64,000 nucleotides of DNA from Syntrophorhabdus sp. GTDB lineage: Bacteria > Desulfobacterota > Syntrophorhabdia > Syntrophorhabdales > Syntrophorhabdaceae. The DNA is taken from the NCBI GenBank assembly GCA_012719415.1, contig JAAYAK010000204.1:62001-126000 (forward strand), in the 5' to 3' direction. The notes under the pieces were generated by a model. That model had not been told where the DNA came from. It searched no databases and worked only from the letters and a program-made list of their open reading frames with translations. Positions 9,351 through 18,661 of the stretch are shown here, one piece after another. The position numbers and the translations under genes were made by a program. How positions within the stretch are numbered: position 1 is the first letter of the stretch; every line of letters begins with the position of its first letter.

Positions 9351-10288
9351 TGAAGACTGTGCTTGTGACGGGGGCGCTCGGATTCTGCGCGCGCCATCTT
9401 TTGGAAAAGCTCAGGCGCGACAGCGGATTGCGTTTGTGCGGCATCGATATCCCTCAAACCGCACCGGCGGGCCTGAAGATCGATGCGTATTCCGCGGTGG
9501 ATGTGTGCGACCCGACGAGACTCTCGAATTACCTGGAAGCGGTGAAACCCGACGTGATCTTTCATCTGGCAGGGATCGTCGGGGGCGATCCCTTTGAAAC
9601 GTACAGGGTCAATTTCATGGGCGGCTTGCATTTGCTGGAAGCTGTGAGACAACATGTTCCGCGATCGCGGATTCTCCTGGTGGGTTCGAGCGCGGAGTAC
9701 GGTCCAGCGTTGCCTGACAGTTTGCCTTTGACCGAGGAGCATCCGTGTCGGCCGATCAACGCGTATGGCGCCAGCAAACATGCGATCGTCATGGCGGGAT
9801 CGGACTACGCCCGGAATCATGGTCTGAATGTTGTCATGGCGAGGCCTTTCAATATAATAGGACCCGGGGTCCCTTCCACGCTGGTGGTCGGGGCATTTCT
9901 CGGGCGCATCAAAGCCGCGCTCGGGAAGGGGGAGAGATTGGTGATCAGGATGGGGAACCTCGACACCCGCAGAGATTTTGTCGATGTAGCCGACGCGGTG
10001 GACGCCTATACGCGAATGACCGCCGGGGATTTTACGGGCGAGATCTTCAACATATGCTCCGGGAAACCCTATTCGATCCGGAGCATCGTGGAGACCATGG
10101 CCTCTGTTGCCGGTCTGTCGATCGAGATCGTGCAGGACCCGGCCCTTGTCAGGCATCACGAGATCGAAGTCTCTTTCGGAAGCTATGAAAGGGCTGAAAG
10201 AGCCTTCGGATTTTCTCCGTCAACCGACATTGAGGCCAGCCTTTTGGAGATATGGAGATATGAAACGGACCCCCGATCGGTGAGCTAG
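9347..10288 (+). CDS. rmd: GDP-4-keto-6-deoxy-D-mannose reductase-like epimerase
   Basis: This extended SDR enzyme of 313 residues matches Rmd over its whole length. It has VTGALGFCARHL at the nucleotide site, VGSSAEYGP near residue 109, the catalytic YGASK near residue 140, the characteristic RPFNIIGPG near residue 166, and GNLDTRRDFVDVADAVDAY near residue 203. Rmd reduces the Gmd product to GDP-D-rhamnose. With gmd and fcl also present, this gene would open a second branch from the same intermediate. Another 4-keto-sugar reductase activity is possible. Confidence 0.78.
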   Translation: MMKTVLVTGALGFCARHLLEKLRRDSGLRLCGIDIPQTAPAGLKIDAYSAVDVCDPTRLSNYLEAVKPDVIFHLAGIVGGDPFETYRVNFMGGLHLLEAVRQHVPRSRILLVGSSAEYGPALPDSLPLTEEHPCRPINAYGASKHAIVMAGSDYARNHGLNVVMARPFNIIGPGVPSTLVVGAFLGRIKAALGKGERLVIRMGNLDTRRDFVDVADAVDAYTRMTAGDFTGEIFNICSGKPYSIRSIVETMASVAGLSIEIVQDPALVRHHEIEVSFGSYERAERAFGFSPSTDIEASLLEIWRYETDPRSVS

Positions 10289-11518
10289 ATGAAGGACATG
10301 TCCATGCAAGAGTTGTCGGCACTCGTGACGCAGAGGAGCGCAAGCCTGTTCAGACACGATCTGGCGACTTTCGACGGGATTCTCCGGGACCGCCTGAAAG
10401 GGAGCCGCGTGCTCGTGGTCGGCGGCGCGGGAAGCATCGGAAGCGCAACGATAGAAACGCTGGTCGAATTCGGACCCGCCGCACTTCATGTCGTCGACCA
10501 CAACGAGAACGAGCTTGCCGAGTTGGTCCGTTGCCTGCGGAATAGCTCAAAGGATCTTTCATCCACGGATCTAAGAACGTTCCCGCTCGATTTCGGTTCG
10601 TCGCTGATGTACAGGTTTCTTTCGCAGATGGCGCCATATGACCACGTCCTCAATTTCGCGGCCCTCAAACACGTGCGTTCGGAGAAGGATGTCTGTTCGT
10701 TGCTGCGAATGTTCGAGGTGAACCTCGTAAAGGCACTGCGTTTCCTGGAATGGTTATCGGAACGTCGGAGCACACACAGGTATTTCTGTGTATCCACGGA
10801 TAAGGCGGCGAACCCGGTCAATCTGATGGGTGCCAGCAAGTACATCATGGAGCGCCTGATATTCTGCGATGGGGTCATCGGGAGCCCGTCCCGGATCACC
10901 ACTTCAGCCCGCTTTGCGAACGTCGCTTTTTCGAAGGGGAGCCTGCTCGAGAGCTTTCTGATACGACTGAGCCGGCACGAGCCCATTGCGGTGCCCCGGC
11001 AGACGCGCAGGTATTTTATCTCCTCCGAGGAGTCGGGACACATCTGCGCGCTGGCTGCTTTTTGTGCCCCCGACGGCCACCTGCTTATCCCGGCGCTTGA
11101 TGGAGACATAGATCTCATCGAACTCGAGGAGATCGCCCGTATCGTGCTCGGTGCCCACCGACTGAAGCCCCGGATGTATGAGGACGAACTGGTGTCCAAA
11201 CAAAACGTGGAGTCCGACCTCCGCAGCGGGCACTATCCCGTATTGTTGACGCCCCTCGACACCAGCGGCGAAAAGGCGTATGAGGAGTTCGTGGGGGAGG
11301 GTGAAGATGCGATCGATATCGGGATGGACAAGCTGCGTGCCATCAACGCTGGCCGTACCGCTGCCGGCCCGGTAATATCTTTCGTGCGCCGTATCGAAGA
11401 ATTGGTATCGCGCCCGGAGATGGTCACCTCCAAGACGGCGATCGCGGAAATGGTGCAGGACCTTATTCCCGGTTTCAGACACATCGAGACCGGCAAAAGT
11501 CTTGATGACAGGATGTAA
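10289..11518 (+). CDS. FlaA1/CapD-related nucleotide-sugar dehydratase-like protein (soluble)
   Basis: The 409-residue protein has the Polysacc_synt_2 layout: VVGGAGSIGSATI near residues 46-58, NFAALKHVRSEKD near residue 122, CVSTDKAANPVNLMGASK near residue 168 with Met in place of the usual Tyr before the Lys, and no membrane helices. This pattern is typical of inverting UDP-GlcNAc 4,6-dehydratases. About 60 extra residues at the C-terminus (after residue 345) are not part of the core domain. It could be the dehydratase needed by the WbvR/WbvD-like genes at 28331 and 29276, but it is a divergent member and the substrate is not certain. Confidence 0.75.
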   Translation: MKDMSMQELSALVTQRSASLFRHDLATFDGILRDRLKGSRVLVVGGAGSIGSATIETLVEFGPAALHVVDHNENELAELVRCLRNSSKDLSSTDLRTFPLDFGSSLMYRFLSQMAPYDHVLNFAALKHVRSEKDVCSLLRMFEVNLVKALRFLEWLSERRSTHRYFCVSTDKAANPVNLMGASKYIMERLIFCDGVIGSPSRITTSARFANVAFSKGSLLESFLIRLSRHEPIAVPRQTRRYFISSEESGHICALAAFCAPDGHLLIPALDGDIDLIELEEIARIVLGAHRLKPRMYEDELVSKQNVESDLRSGHYPVLLTPLDTSGEKAYEEFVGEGEDAIDIGMDKLRAINAGRTAAGPVISFVRRIEELVSRPEMVTSKTAIAEMVQDLIPGFRHIETGKSLDDRM

Positions 11519-12404
11519 GGCCCCGAGAGCAGTGAAGCCCGAGATCACAATAGGACTGACATTCTACAACAGCGTTGGGACCCTGAAGGATGCCCTGCGG
11601 TCGATCTTCGCCCAGACGTTTCAGGATTGGGAGCTCCTCATCATTGACGATCATTCCACGGACGGGTCATTTGATATCGCGCGATCCGTCAAGGACCATC
11701 GCGTGAAGGTGTACCGGGAGGAAGGCAGGCTTGGCTTCGTAAATGCCCTCAACAGGATCACGTCGCTGTCACGGGGGAAGTATTATGCCCGCATGGATGC
11801 CGATGACATGATGCACCCGGAGAGACTGGCCCGACAACTGGAGTACCTGAAGAAGAGGCCCGAAATGGATGTGGTGGACACGGCGATGTATTCCATGAAT
11901 CAGAAAGGCAGGCCTGTGGGGATACGGGAGGTGGGCCCGGCCGACGTGAATCCCATGGTGACCCTTCGGGGCCGGTTCTTTCACCACGCGACCATCATGG
12001 GTCATACCGAATGGTTTCGAAGGAACCCCTACGACCCGTGTTTTATCCGGGCGGAAGACTGCGAGCTCTGGTGCAGGACCTTCAACACATCCCGGTTTGG
12101 AAGGATCAACGAGCCGCTCTATTTTGTGAGGGAAGGTCTCGTCAACGTGCGGAACTACCTTGAAAGCGCGCGAACAGTGCGCCGTATCATCAGAACCCAT
12201 GGACCGAAACTGGTGAAAGGGCACAGGATCGCTAAGTTGATAATCGAATCTCACGTCAAGGGCTACGCATACCGGGTATTCAGTTCGATGAATTCCCATG
12301 ATCTTCTGGTAAACATGCGGAACCGCAAATTGAGGCGCAGAGAGATCGAAGGTGCGAGAGCGATCATTGAGCACATCCTTTCGACGCATGTTCCGGGCTT
12401 CTGA
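11505..12404 (+). CDS. Family 2 glycosyltransferase
   Basis: The GT-A domain is clear: ITIGLTFYNSVGTLKDALRS at the start, IIDDHSTDGSFDIA near residue 47, and ARMDADDMMHPERL near residue 95 with the DXD site. Overall length is about 299 residues. The start lies within the end of the previous gene. ATG 11505 is given here; GTG 11532, directly before the first strand, is equally possible because neither has a strong Shine-Dalgarno sequence. The sugar specificity is not readable. Confidence 0.88.
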   Translation: MTGCKAPRAVKPEITIGLTFYNSVGTLKDALRSIFAQTFQDWELLIIDDHSTDGSFDIARSVKDHRVKVYREEGRLGFVNALNRITSLSRGKYYARMDADDMMHPERLARQLEYLKKRPEMDVVDTAMYSMNQKGRPVGIREVGPADVNPMVTLRGRFFHHATIMGHTEWFRRNPYDPCFIRAEDCELWCRTFNTSRFGRINEPLYFVREGLVNVRNYLESARTVRRIIRTHGPKLVKGHRIAKLIIESHVKGYAYRVFSSMNSHDLLVNMRNRKLRRREIEGARAIIEHILSTHVPGF

Positions 12405-12587
12405 TGGCCCCCGCCTTCTTCCTTCCCGGTCGTCTGCAACCTCTGGACCCTGATCTGCCGTCAACAACGAAGATGAGAGCATGGTTTACAGGTGCGCAGG
12501 ACACCGCCATCCGGGTCTTTTCTCGGACCATAAGCGCCCCCGGGACGGGTTCGATCCGTTCCTGCCGTGCAGCACCGCTGGCAGGCG

Positions 12588-13274
12588 ATGTCTCGGACCG
12601 CCATGTATGAGAGCATGAGGGGCAAGCTGAAGAAACTGGTGGTTCTTCTGCTCGTCGCCGGGGGGTTGACGGCTCTGATGTCGGTTGTCGCCCTGAATGT
12701 TGTCAGTTGGCTCAAGGGCAATGATGAACCGGTGCCGGCGCGGGTCATCTTTATCCTTTCCGGTCCTCCGTCACGTTCGCTCTACGCGGCCGAACTCTAT
12801 AACCGGGAATACGCGAAAGAGGTCTATATGGCACGTCCCGTCAGAGAGCACTGGTACAAGCTGATCGAGGAGATTGGTGTGTATTTTCCGGCCACCGAGC
12901 GGATGCAGAGAGATGTTCTGCTAAAGAAGGGGGTTCCGGCGGAGCGCATTCATCTCATCGGCGACAGCTGCAAGAACACGATCGACGAAGCAGAGGCGGC
13001 ACAGGCGGCTCTGGGGGGAAATGACTGCAGCCTGCTCATCGTGACGTCACCATACCACGTCAGAAGGGCGCAGATGATATTCCGGGACAGGATGGGGACC
13101 TGCCGTTTCAGGATCGTCGGCACCCCCTACGAGACATTTCATGAGAAATGGTGGACGGACCAGGACAGCGCGAGGAACGTCATTCTCGAAGTGTCGAAGA
13201 TCATCTTCTACAAACTGGGCGGAAGGTTCAGGAATCCGGGTAACCAGCCGGGGCCACCGGCGCCTGGCCGGTAG
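12588..13274 (+). CDS. YdcF/ElyC (DUF218) family membrane-anchored protein
   Basis: One N-terminal membrane helix (residues about 15-38) is followed by a DUF218-like domain. That domain has IFILSGPPSRSLYAAELY, IHLIGDSCKNTIDEA near residue 127 and VTSPYHVRRAQMIF near residue 155. In Escherichia coli relatives such as ElyC and SanA affect envelope integrity and lipid-carrier use, and such genes are frequent in polysaccharide loci. ATG 12588 is chosen after GGCAGGCG; ATGs at 12603 and 12615 are alternatives and an upstream GTG at 12567 is less likely. About 180 bases without a convincing gene precede it. Confidence 0.8.
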   Translation: MSRTAMYESMRGKLKKLVVLLLVAGGLTALMSVVALNVVSWLKGNDEPVPARVIFILSGPPSRSLYAAELYNREYAKEVYMARPVREHWYKLIEEIGVYFPATERMQRDVLLKKGVPAERIHLIGDSCKNTIDEAEAAQAALGGNDCSLLIVTSPYHVRRAQMIFRDRMGTCRFRIVGTPYETFHEKWWTDQDSARNVILEVSKIIFYKLGGRFRNPGNQPGPPAPGR

Positions 13275-13330
13275 GGGAGCGTGGGCGATGATGCTCCTCC
13301 CATTTCCTGGTCCTCCAGACTATTTCATTC

Positions 13331-16255
13331 ATGACGACAGACCATCAGAATAAGCGAAGCGGTAGATATTCGACGGAGTACGTTCTCTGGGTGGTTTTCT
13401 ATTGTTACTCGACCACCGTGGCCTTCGTGTTCCAGAAGGTGGTGTTGCCCCTGTTCCCGGGCCTGCACGGGGGAAGCGGCCTACTGGGGGCTGATTCCAT
13501 ATTTTTTCATAATGCCGCCGTGAAGCTGGCAGAGTCCATCCGGGTGCACGGGTGGGGTCAATGGACCGCCACGCCCGGGCAAGGCCTCACCGGAAACGTT
13601 TCTGTTCTGGCTTTGTTTTACGTGTTCTTCGGTTACGATCCCACGGTGGTCATTCCGCTCAATACGGCGGTGCACGCAACCTCGGGTCTCTTTGTCTTTC
13701 TCATAGCACGGACGCTCTGGCCAGGGAGGGTCGGGATCTATTCGGGGATCATCGGGGCCTGTCTGTTCATAGGTTTTCCTTCGGCGCTCAACTGGTACGC
13801 CCAGGTCCACAAGGATGGTTTTGCCATACTTGGCATGTTGATGATGTTCTATTCCTGGCTCCAGTTGACGCGGGACTCCTCAAGACTCCGGAAGGGGCTG
13901 TGGATATTTTTCGGAAACCTCAGCGGTCTTTCCTTGATCATTTTCGTAAGGCCCTACAACCTCATGGTATTGATGGTGTCTGCCATCATCCTCAGTTTCG
14001 TGTCGTTCCTGTACTACATGGTGACGAAAAGGATGAGGAAATCCGTCTATTTGATGTTGGTCCTGGCGGCCTTCGTTGTGGCTGTGGGGACGGTCAACCT
14101 TTTCGTTCCGGAATACTGGGCCATCGAGAAGAAGGCCATGCTGCTCGCCCATGCCAGAGGTGAAGGGATCCATTGGGAATGGAAGAGGAGCCGGGTGGTC
14201 CCCGAGGTCATCGACAGGGTCATCGAGAAGTCAGCGGCGGTCCGCGTCATAAATATATATTACAGCAGGGCAGTGAAAGCGAAATCGCTCATCGACGAGG
14301 ACGTGATGCCGGACAGCGTATGGACTTCGCTCGCTTACGTTCCGAGGGCGGCGCTCATGGCGGTCTTCGGACCTTTTCCGGACACGTGGTTCCGGAACTC
14401 CGGACCCGCCCGACTCGTTTCGGTGGGCGAGACTTTGATATGGTACCTTCTCGTCCCCGGAGTGCTGCTGACCTTCTGGTACAGGAGATCGCTGCCCATC
14501 TTTCTCCTGGCCCTGAATGCCCTCGTGTTCCTGGCGGTGCTGGGTTTCACGAATCCAAACATGGGGACGCTGTACCGCTTCCGCTATGTGCACCTTTCCG
14601 TACTCATGCTCATGGGAGTGATGGGATGGATGGAACTGCTGCGGCGGAGGTGGGGTGAACGCATAAAAGGATTCAATTCAAGACCGGACCCGGATGTTGC
14701 CGAGGCCGACACTGGTGGGCGAACTCATGATGCGATATCATCCCAGAGCAGATCGACCGTGGCTTCGGCCGGGTTCACGGTCATCGGGTTCACGCTTTTG
14801 TGCAACATCCTCTTTGTTGCCAGGGACATCATCCTCGCGCGGTGGTTCGGACTTGGAAATGACCTGGACGTGTTCTTCATTGCCATGATAGTGCCGATGT
14901 TCCTCGTGAATGTCCTGAGCATACCCGTCGGCACCGTTATGGTCCCGCAGCTCATAAGCGCATTCAGGGGCGGGTCCCGGGAAGAGGCGCAGGGGCTGAT
15001 CACTTCATCCTCCACGGCCATACTCTGCTGCATGGCAGCCCTCTGTTTCCTGCTTCTTGTTACGAGCCGTTTCTACATTCCCATACTCGGCTGGGGTTTT
15101 ACAGCTGAAAAGGTCAGCCAGGCGCAAAGGATGCTGGTGATCGTGCTGCCTCTGCTCTTCTTCAGCGGTTTCGTCATACTGGGAAACGCTGTCCTCAACG
15201 CCCGGCAGAGATTCGCGCTTCCTGCCATAGCGCAGGCGGTGGTGCCTCTGATCGCGATACTTGGCCTCTTCGCGGCCGCGAAGGAGATCGGTATATTCGC
15301 CATCGCGGCGGGAATGGTCATCGGCCAGGCGATGAATCTGGTCATTGTAGGCTACTACGTCGGGAAAGAGGGTTTGTCGGTAATTCCGGGCGTGCGCTTC
15401 GCGGACGTGAGAAAGCTCTTCCACGGAAGGTCGAGGCAACTGAAAGGGTTGACGTCGCAGTACGTTCCCCTGGTGTTCTCATCGCTTTTCGTCGCTCTGG
15501 CTATTCCCGTCAACAGCGCGATAGCATCCTCGCTTGCTGCGGGGAGTGTTGCCGCATTCAATCTCGGAACGAAGTTCATAGTCTTTTTTACGGGTCTCAT
15601 AGGCACGGGGATCTCAACGGTCATACTTCCCTACTTCTCCGCCTATTTCGCCCGCAACCGCATAATGGACGTGCGGAGAGAGCTGTCCTTCTTTCTGCTT
15701 CTGGCGACCATCATTCCCATACCGCTGACGATCGTGCTCTTCCTGCTGACCTCCCGTGCGGTGGGATTCGTCTTCAGAGGCGAGGGGTTCTCGATCGAGG
15801 ATACGGGGATGCTGACGCGGGTGATCGAGTACGGCATCATCCAGTTACCCTTCTTTTGTACGAACATGCTCTTTGCGAAGTTTGCCAACGCCAAGAGGAA
15901 GAACGCCCTGATCCTGGTCTCGTCTTCCCTGGGCCTGGCGCTTAACATCGCACTGAGTCTGCTGTTCATACGGAAGATGGGTGTGGGTGGAATCGCGCTC
16001 GCCTCATCGCTGTCGGTCATGTTCGCCACGGCCCTCTTTATCTTCGCCGGACACCGGTATAATGATGTGAGCTGGGTCGATGTCATGTTCATAACCGTGG
16101 CGTGGTTATTGTTCCTGACCATACTTCTCTGCTTCCATTTTCGAAACATCGCGGGGGTGATAATAGCATCGACTCCGCTTTTGTTCACCATCGGCTACCA
16201 CATCCTGACCTTCTTCGATCTGAGAATATTCGGAAAGAGGGATGCGCCGGGTTGA
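13331..16255 (+). CDS. Fusion of a GT-C-like membrane domain with a MurJ/Wzx-like flippase
   Basis: The 974-residue protein has two polytopic halves. Residues about 15-440 hold ten or so helices with a GADSIFFHNAAVKLAES loop and a HKDGF element, as in PMT/GT39-like GT-C proteins. A hydrophilic linker (about 445-475) leads into a half with fourteen helices from about residue 476. That half shows MurJ/MviN features: ARWFGLGNDLDVFFIAMIVP, then GFVFRGEGFS and TRVIEYGIIQLPFF. MurJ-type proteins flip lipid-linked oligosaccharides. The reading frame is continuous, with no internal start signal. A single protein could add a sugar and then flip the product, which is an inference. Confidence 0.8.
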   Translation: MTTDHQNKRSGRYSTEYVLWVVFYCYSTTVAFVFQKVVLPLFPGLHGGSGLLGADSIFFHNAAVKLAESIRVHGWGQWTATPGQGLTGNVSVLALFYVFFGYDPTVVIPLNTAVHATSGLFVFLIARTLWPGRVGIYSGIIGACLFIGFPSALNWYAQVHKDGFAILGMLMMFYSWLQLTRDSSRLRKGLWIFFGNLSGLSLIIFVRPYNLMVLMVSAIILSFVSFLYYMVTKRMRKSVYLMLVLAAFVVAVGTVNLFVPEYWAIEKKAMLLAHARGEGIHWEWKRSRVVPEVIDRVIEKSAAVRVINIYYSRAVKAKSLIDEDVMPDSVWTSLAYVPRAALMAVFGPFPDTWFRNSGPARLVSVGETLIWYLLVPGVLLTFWYRRSLPIFLLALNALVFLAVLGFTNPNMGTLYRFRYVHLSVLMLMGVMGWMELLRRRWGERIKGFNSRPDPDVAEADTGGRTHDAISSQSRSTVASAGFTVIGFTLLCNILFVARDIILARWFGLGNDLDVFFIAMIVPMFLVNVLSIPVGTVMVPQLISAFRGGSREEAQGLITSSSTAILCCMAALCFLLLVTSRFYIPILGWGFTAEKVSQAQRMLVIVLPLLFFSGFVILGNAVLNARQRFALPAIAQAVVPLIAILGLFAAAKEIGIFAIAAGMVIGQAMNLVIVGYYVGKEGLSVIPGVRFADVRKLFHGRSRQLKGLTSQYVPLVFSSLFVALAIPVNSAIASSLAAGSVAAFNLGTKFIVFFTGLIGTGISTVILPYFSAYFARNRIMDVRRELSFFLLLATIIPIPLTIVLFLLTSRAVGFVFRGEGFSIEDTGMLTRVIEYGIIQLPFFCTNMLFAKFANAKRKNALILVSSSLGLALNIALSLLFIRKMGVGGIALASSLSVMFATALFIFAGHRYNDVSWVDVMFITVAWLLFLTILLCFHFRNIAGVIIASTPLLFTIGYHILTFFDLRIFGKRDAPG

Positions 16256-17190
16256 TGATGGAGGGAGCGGGACCGATCGCCTGCGTAACAGGCGCGTCCG
16301 GCATGGTGGGAGGGTCGATTGCCGCGAAGCTGCTTTCAAAAGGCTACAGGGTCAGGGTCATGTCCCGCGACAGGAGCTTTCTGATCCCGGGGGCGCAAAG
16401 CTTCGTGGGTGGCCTGGAGGATGATCATGCCCTTTCCCAATTCCTTGAGGGATCCCGTCATCTCTTTCATTGCGCGGCGGAACTGAGGGACGAATCCAGC
16501 ATGTGGAAGGTCAATGTCGGGGGAACGGAGAAACTGCTGAAAATGACGCGCTCGTCGGGATTGCGGTACCTCTGTTATATAAGCAGTGTGGGCGTGACGG
16601 GCCGGGCGGCGGGACCCATTGTCGACGAAAGAACGAGATGCGATCCCCAGAGCATGTATGAAAGGTCCAAGCTGGCAGCCGAACAACTGGTAATGGAGGG
16701 TATTGACGGATGCAATGTCGTTGTTCTCAGGCCGACGAACGTGATCGACGGGCGTAATCCCGGGGCCTTGCTCCTGCCGATCCGGGGAACGTGGCGTGAC
16801 AGGCTTGCCGTTTTTGTGAAGGGGGGCGAGAACGCCCACATCGTGCACGCCGATGACGTGGCGGACGCGGCCGTGCATTTCATTGACGGGGGCTTCAGAA
16901 AGGCGGAGTGTTATATCGTTTCCTGCGACGACGACCCGGGGAACACCTTCGCGGGCCTGTGGAGGCTGTACATGAAGCACAGTCGCCCCGATGTCTCCGG
17001 CCGCGGACCGAGGGTGCTCCATTTGCCCGTTGCCGTGCCATACGTGATGCGTTCCCTGAGACGGGGCCGGGTCAACAGGGGGGACATCCGTTATTGCTCC
17101 GATAAACTGCTTGCAACGGGTTTCAAGTTCTCCCTGGGCGTCGAAGGGGCTGTCGGGAGCATCGCTGCAAGCACCTTGAGGGGTACATGA
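16255..17190 (+). CDS. NAD-dependent epimerase/dehydratase (extended SDR)
   Basis: The protein of 311 residues has the dinucleotide loop VTGASGMVGGSIA near residue 10, ISSVGVTG near residue 104, catalytic YERSK near residue 132, and RPTNVIDGRNPG near residue 160. It resembles 3-beta-hydroxysteroid dehydrogenase/isomerase-like SDR proteins, which in glycan loci act on nucleotide sugars. ATG 16255 overlaps the preceding stop by one base; ATG 16258 follows. The exact reaction is unknown. It is coupled downstream by ATGA to a polymerase-like gene. Confidence 0.8.
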   Translation: MMEGAGPIACVTGASGMVGGSIAAKLLSKGYRVRVMSRDRSFLIPGAQSFVGGLEDDHALSQFLEGSRHLFHCAAELRDESSMWKVNVGGTEKLLKMTRSSGLRYLCYISSVGVTGRAAGPIVDERTRCDPQSMYERSKLAAEQLVMEGIDGCNVVVLRPTNVIDGRNPGALLLPIRGTWRDRLAVFVKGGENAHIVHADDVADAAVHFIDGGFRKAECYIVSCDDDPGNTFAGLWRLYMKHSRPDVSGRGPRVLHLPVAVPYVMRSLRRGRVNRGDIRYCSDKLLATGFKFSLGVEGAVGSIAASTLRGT

Positions 17191-18659
17191 ACGTCCGACC
17201 GTCCCGCCTGATCGCGGGTGTCTTCTGCGGTATGGTCTGTGTGCTGTCCATCTTCACCCTGGCCAACTATCCGGGCCGGGCGGCGGTCTACGTTCTCTTC
17301 ACCGTCTGCCTGAATGCTCTTTTCATTACGGGCCTTTCGGGAAGGAAGATTTTTTTCGACATCTTCATCGGGATCTTCTTCTGGCTGGGGTTCTGGCTGA
17401 AGCTTTCCCTGAGGGTCGCTTTCTTCGGAGGATTGTACCAGGAGCCTGTCGGCCGATTCGGTGGGACAGGCCCGGAATACGACCACGCCCTTTTCGTCGT
17501 TTCCTGTGGTGTGATCGGACTTCTGGCCGCGAGCCTAGTGAGAAGGAGGTTTCTTTTCTCCTACGACGGCGCCTCGAGGGACCGTCGGCACGAACGGACC
17601 CTTGAGGCATACGCCAGGCACAGGACGATCGTGCTGGTGGCATTCTGCGCCCTCTTCGCTGTCGTCGCCGCAACCAATGTCCTGTTCGGCATCTATCAGC
17701 GGGGCAGTGTCCCAGGTACACGGCTGCCGCTGGGTCTTAACGGCGTTTACACCTGGCTCCTGCTTTTCGGTTTGGCGTCTTTCTCGGCAGTGTTACTGGA
17801 CTGTGAATTCCGGCTAAAGAGGAACCCCTATGTCGTGACGATCATAGCCATGCTGGAATGCTTCTTCTCGAACGTCTCCATGTTGAGCCGTGGGCTTGTC
17901 CTCAACGGAGGTTCCCTGTTGATCGGGATCCTGGAGAACGCGAGGCTGCGTCTTCTGAATCCCGGATCGAGGTACAAGCTGATCGTGTTCGGTGTCTTTG
18001 TGGCCCTCTTCGCTCTTTCAGTCGTTGCCGTCAATCATGTCCGCTCACGTGTGTTCTTCAACGTTGTCGACCCTCCGGCGGCCTCTTTGTCGGAGGCGAT
18101 CGAGCCCATGGCCCGTTCGTTAAGAGGCGCGAAGGCACTGGTCATCGACAGATGGGTCGGGATCGAGGGGGCAATGGCGGTAACGAGCTACCCGGATCTC
18201 GGATGGGACCTCTGGCGAAGGGCGTGGATGGAATGCTATTCAGACAGGGGCACCAGCATGTATGACAGGGTGATCCTGAGATACGAACATTCAGAGGCCC
18301 ACCTGTCGAAGCATCATTTCATAAACATGCCCGGTGTGCTCGCGTTCCTGTATTATCCGGGTTCCTTCCCGTTCCTCCTTGCGTCGATGTTCGTCCTGGG
18401 CCTCCTTGCAGCCGGGATCGAGTGGTACGTCTACAGGATGGGCGGGGCGAACCTTGTGCTCTGCTCCCTCATGGGCCAGGTGGTGGCTTACAGGTGCGCT
18501 CATTTCGGTTATGCACCCGGACGGAGCTACCTCCTCTTCGGGACCATCTTCCTCAACGTGGCCATCATCTATCTCATCGACCGGTATCTCGGGGTGGGAG
18601 CACGGCGGAGGTTGGCCGTCGATGAATTGTTTCCGAAGGGAACCCGCAAGCCGGATTGA
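17187..18659 (+). CDS. Polytopic membrane protein, candidate Wzy-type polymerase
   Basis: This 490-residue protein has about twelve hydrophobic stretches and a large extracytoplasmic loop around residues 290-390 rich in Arg, Glu and Tyr. That is the layout of oligosaccharide repeat-unit polymerases. No sequence motif defines Wzy, so the call depends on topology and position within the locus. Its start is in an ATGA overlap with the epimerase gene, and it is followed within two bases by another polytopic protein gene. Confidence 0.65.
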   Translation: MNVRPSRLIAGVFCGMVCVLSIFTLANYPGRAAVYVLFTVCLNALFITGLSGRKIFFDIFIGIFFWLGFWLKLSLRVAFFGGLYQEPVGRFGGTGPEYDHALFVVSCGVIGLLAASLVRRRFLFSYDGASRDRRHERTLEAYARHRTIVLVAFCALFAVVAATNVLFGIYQRGSVPGTRLPLGLNGVYTWLLLFGLASFSAVLLDCEFRLKRNPYVVTIIAMLECFFSNVSMLSRGLVLNGGSLLIGILENARLRLLNPGSRYKLIVFGVFVALFALSVVAVNHVRSRVFFNVVDPPAASLSEAIEPMARSLRGAKALVIDRWVGIEGAMAVTSYPDLGWDLWRRAWMECYSDRGTSMYDRVILRYEHSEAHLSKHHFINMPGVLAFLYYPGSFPFLLASMFVLGLLAAGIEWYVYRMGGANLVLCSLMGQVVAYRCAHFGYAPGRSYLLFGTIFLNVAIIYLIDRYLGVGARRRLAVDELFPKGTRKPD

Positions 18660-18661
18660 CA

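Noticed and set aside
12404-12610. A 68-codon frame in the gap before the DUF218 gene
   Set aside because: The peptide has no motif or membrane segment, there is no Shine-Dalgarno sequence, and it runs into the next gene.
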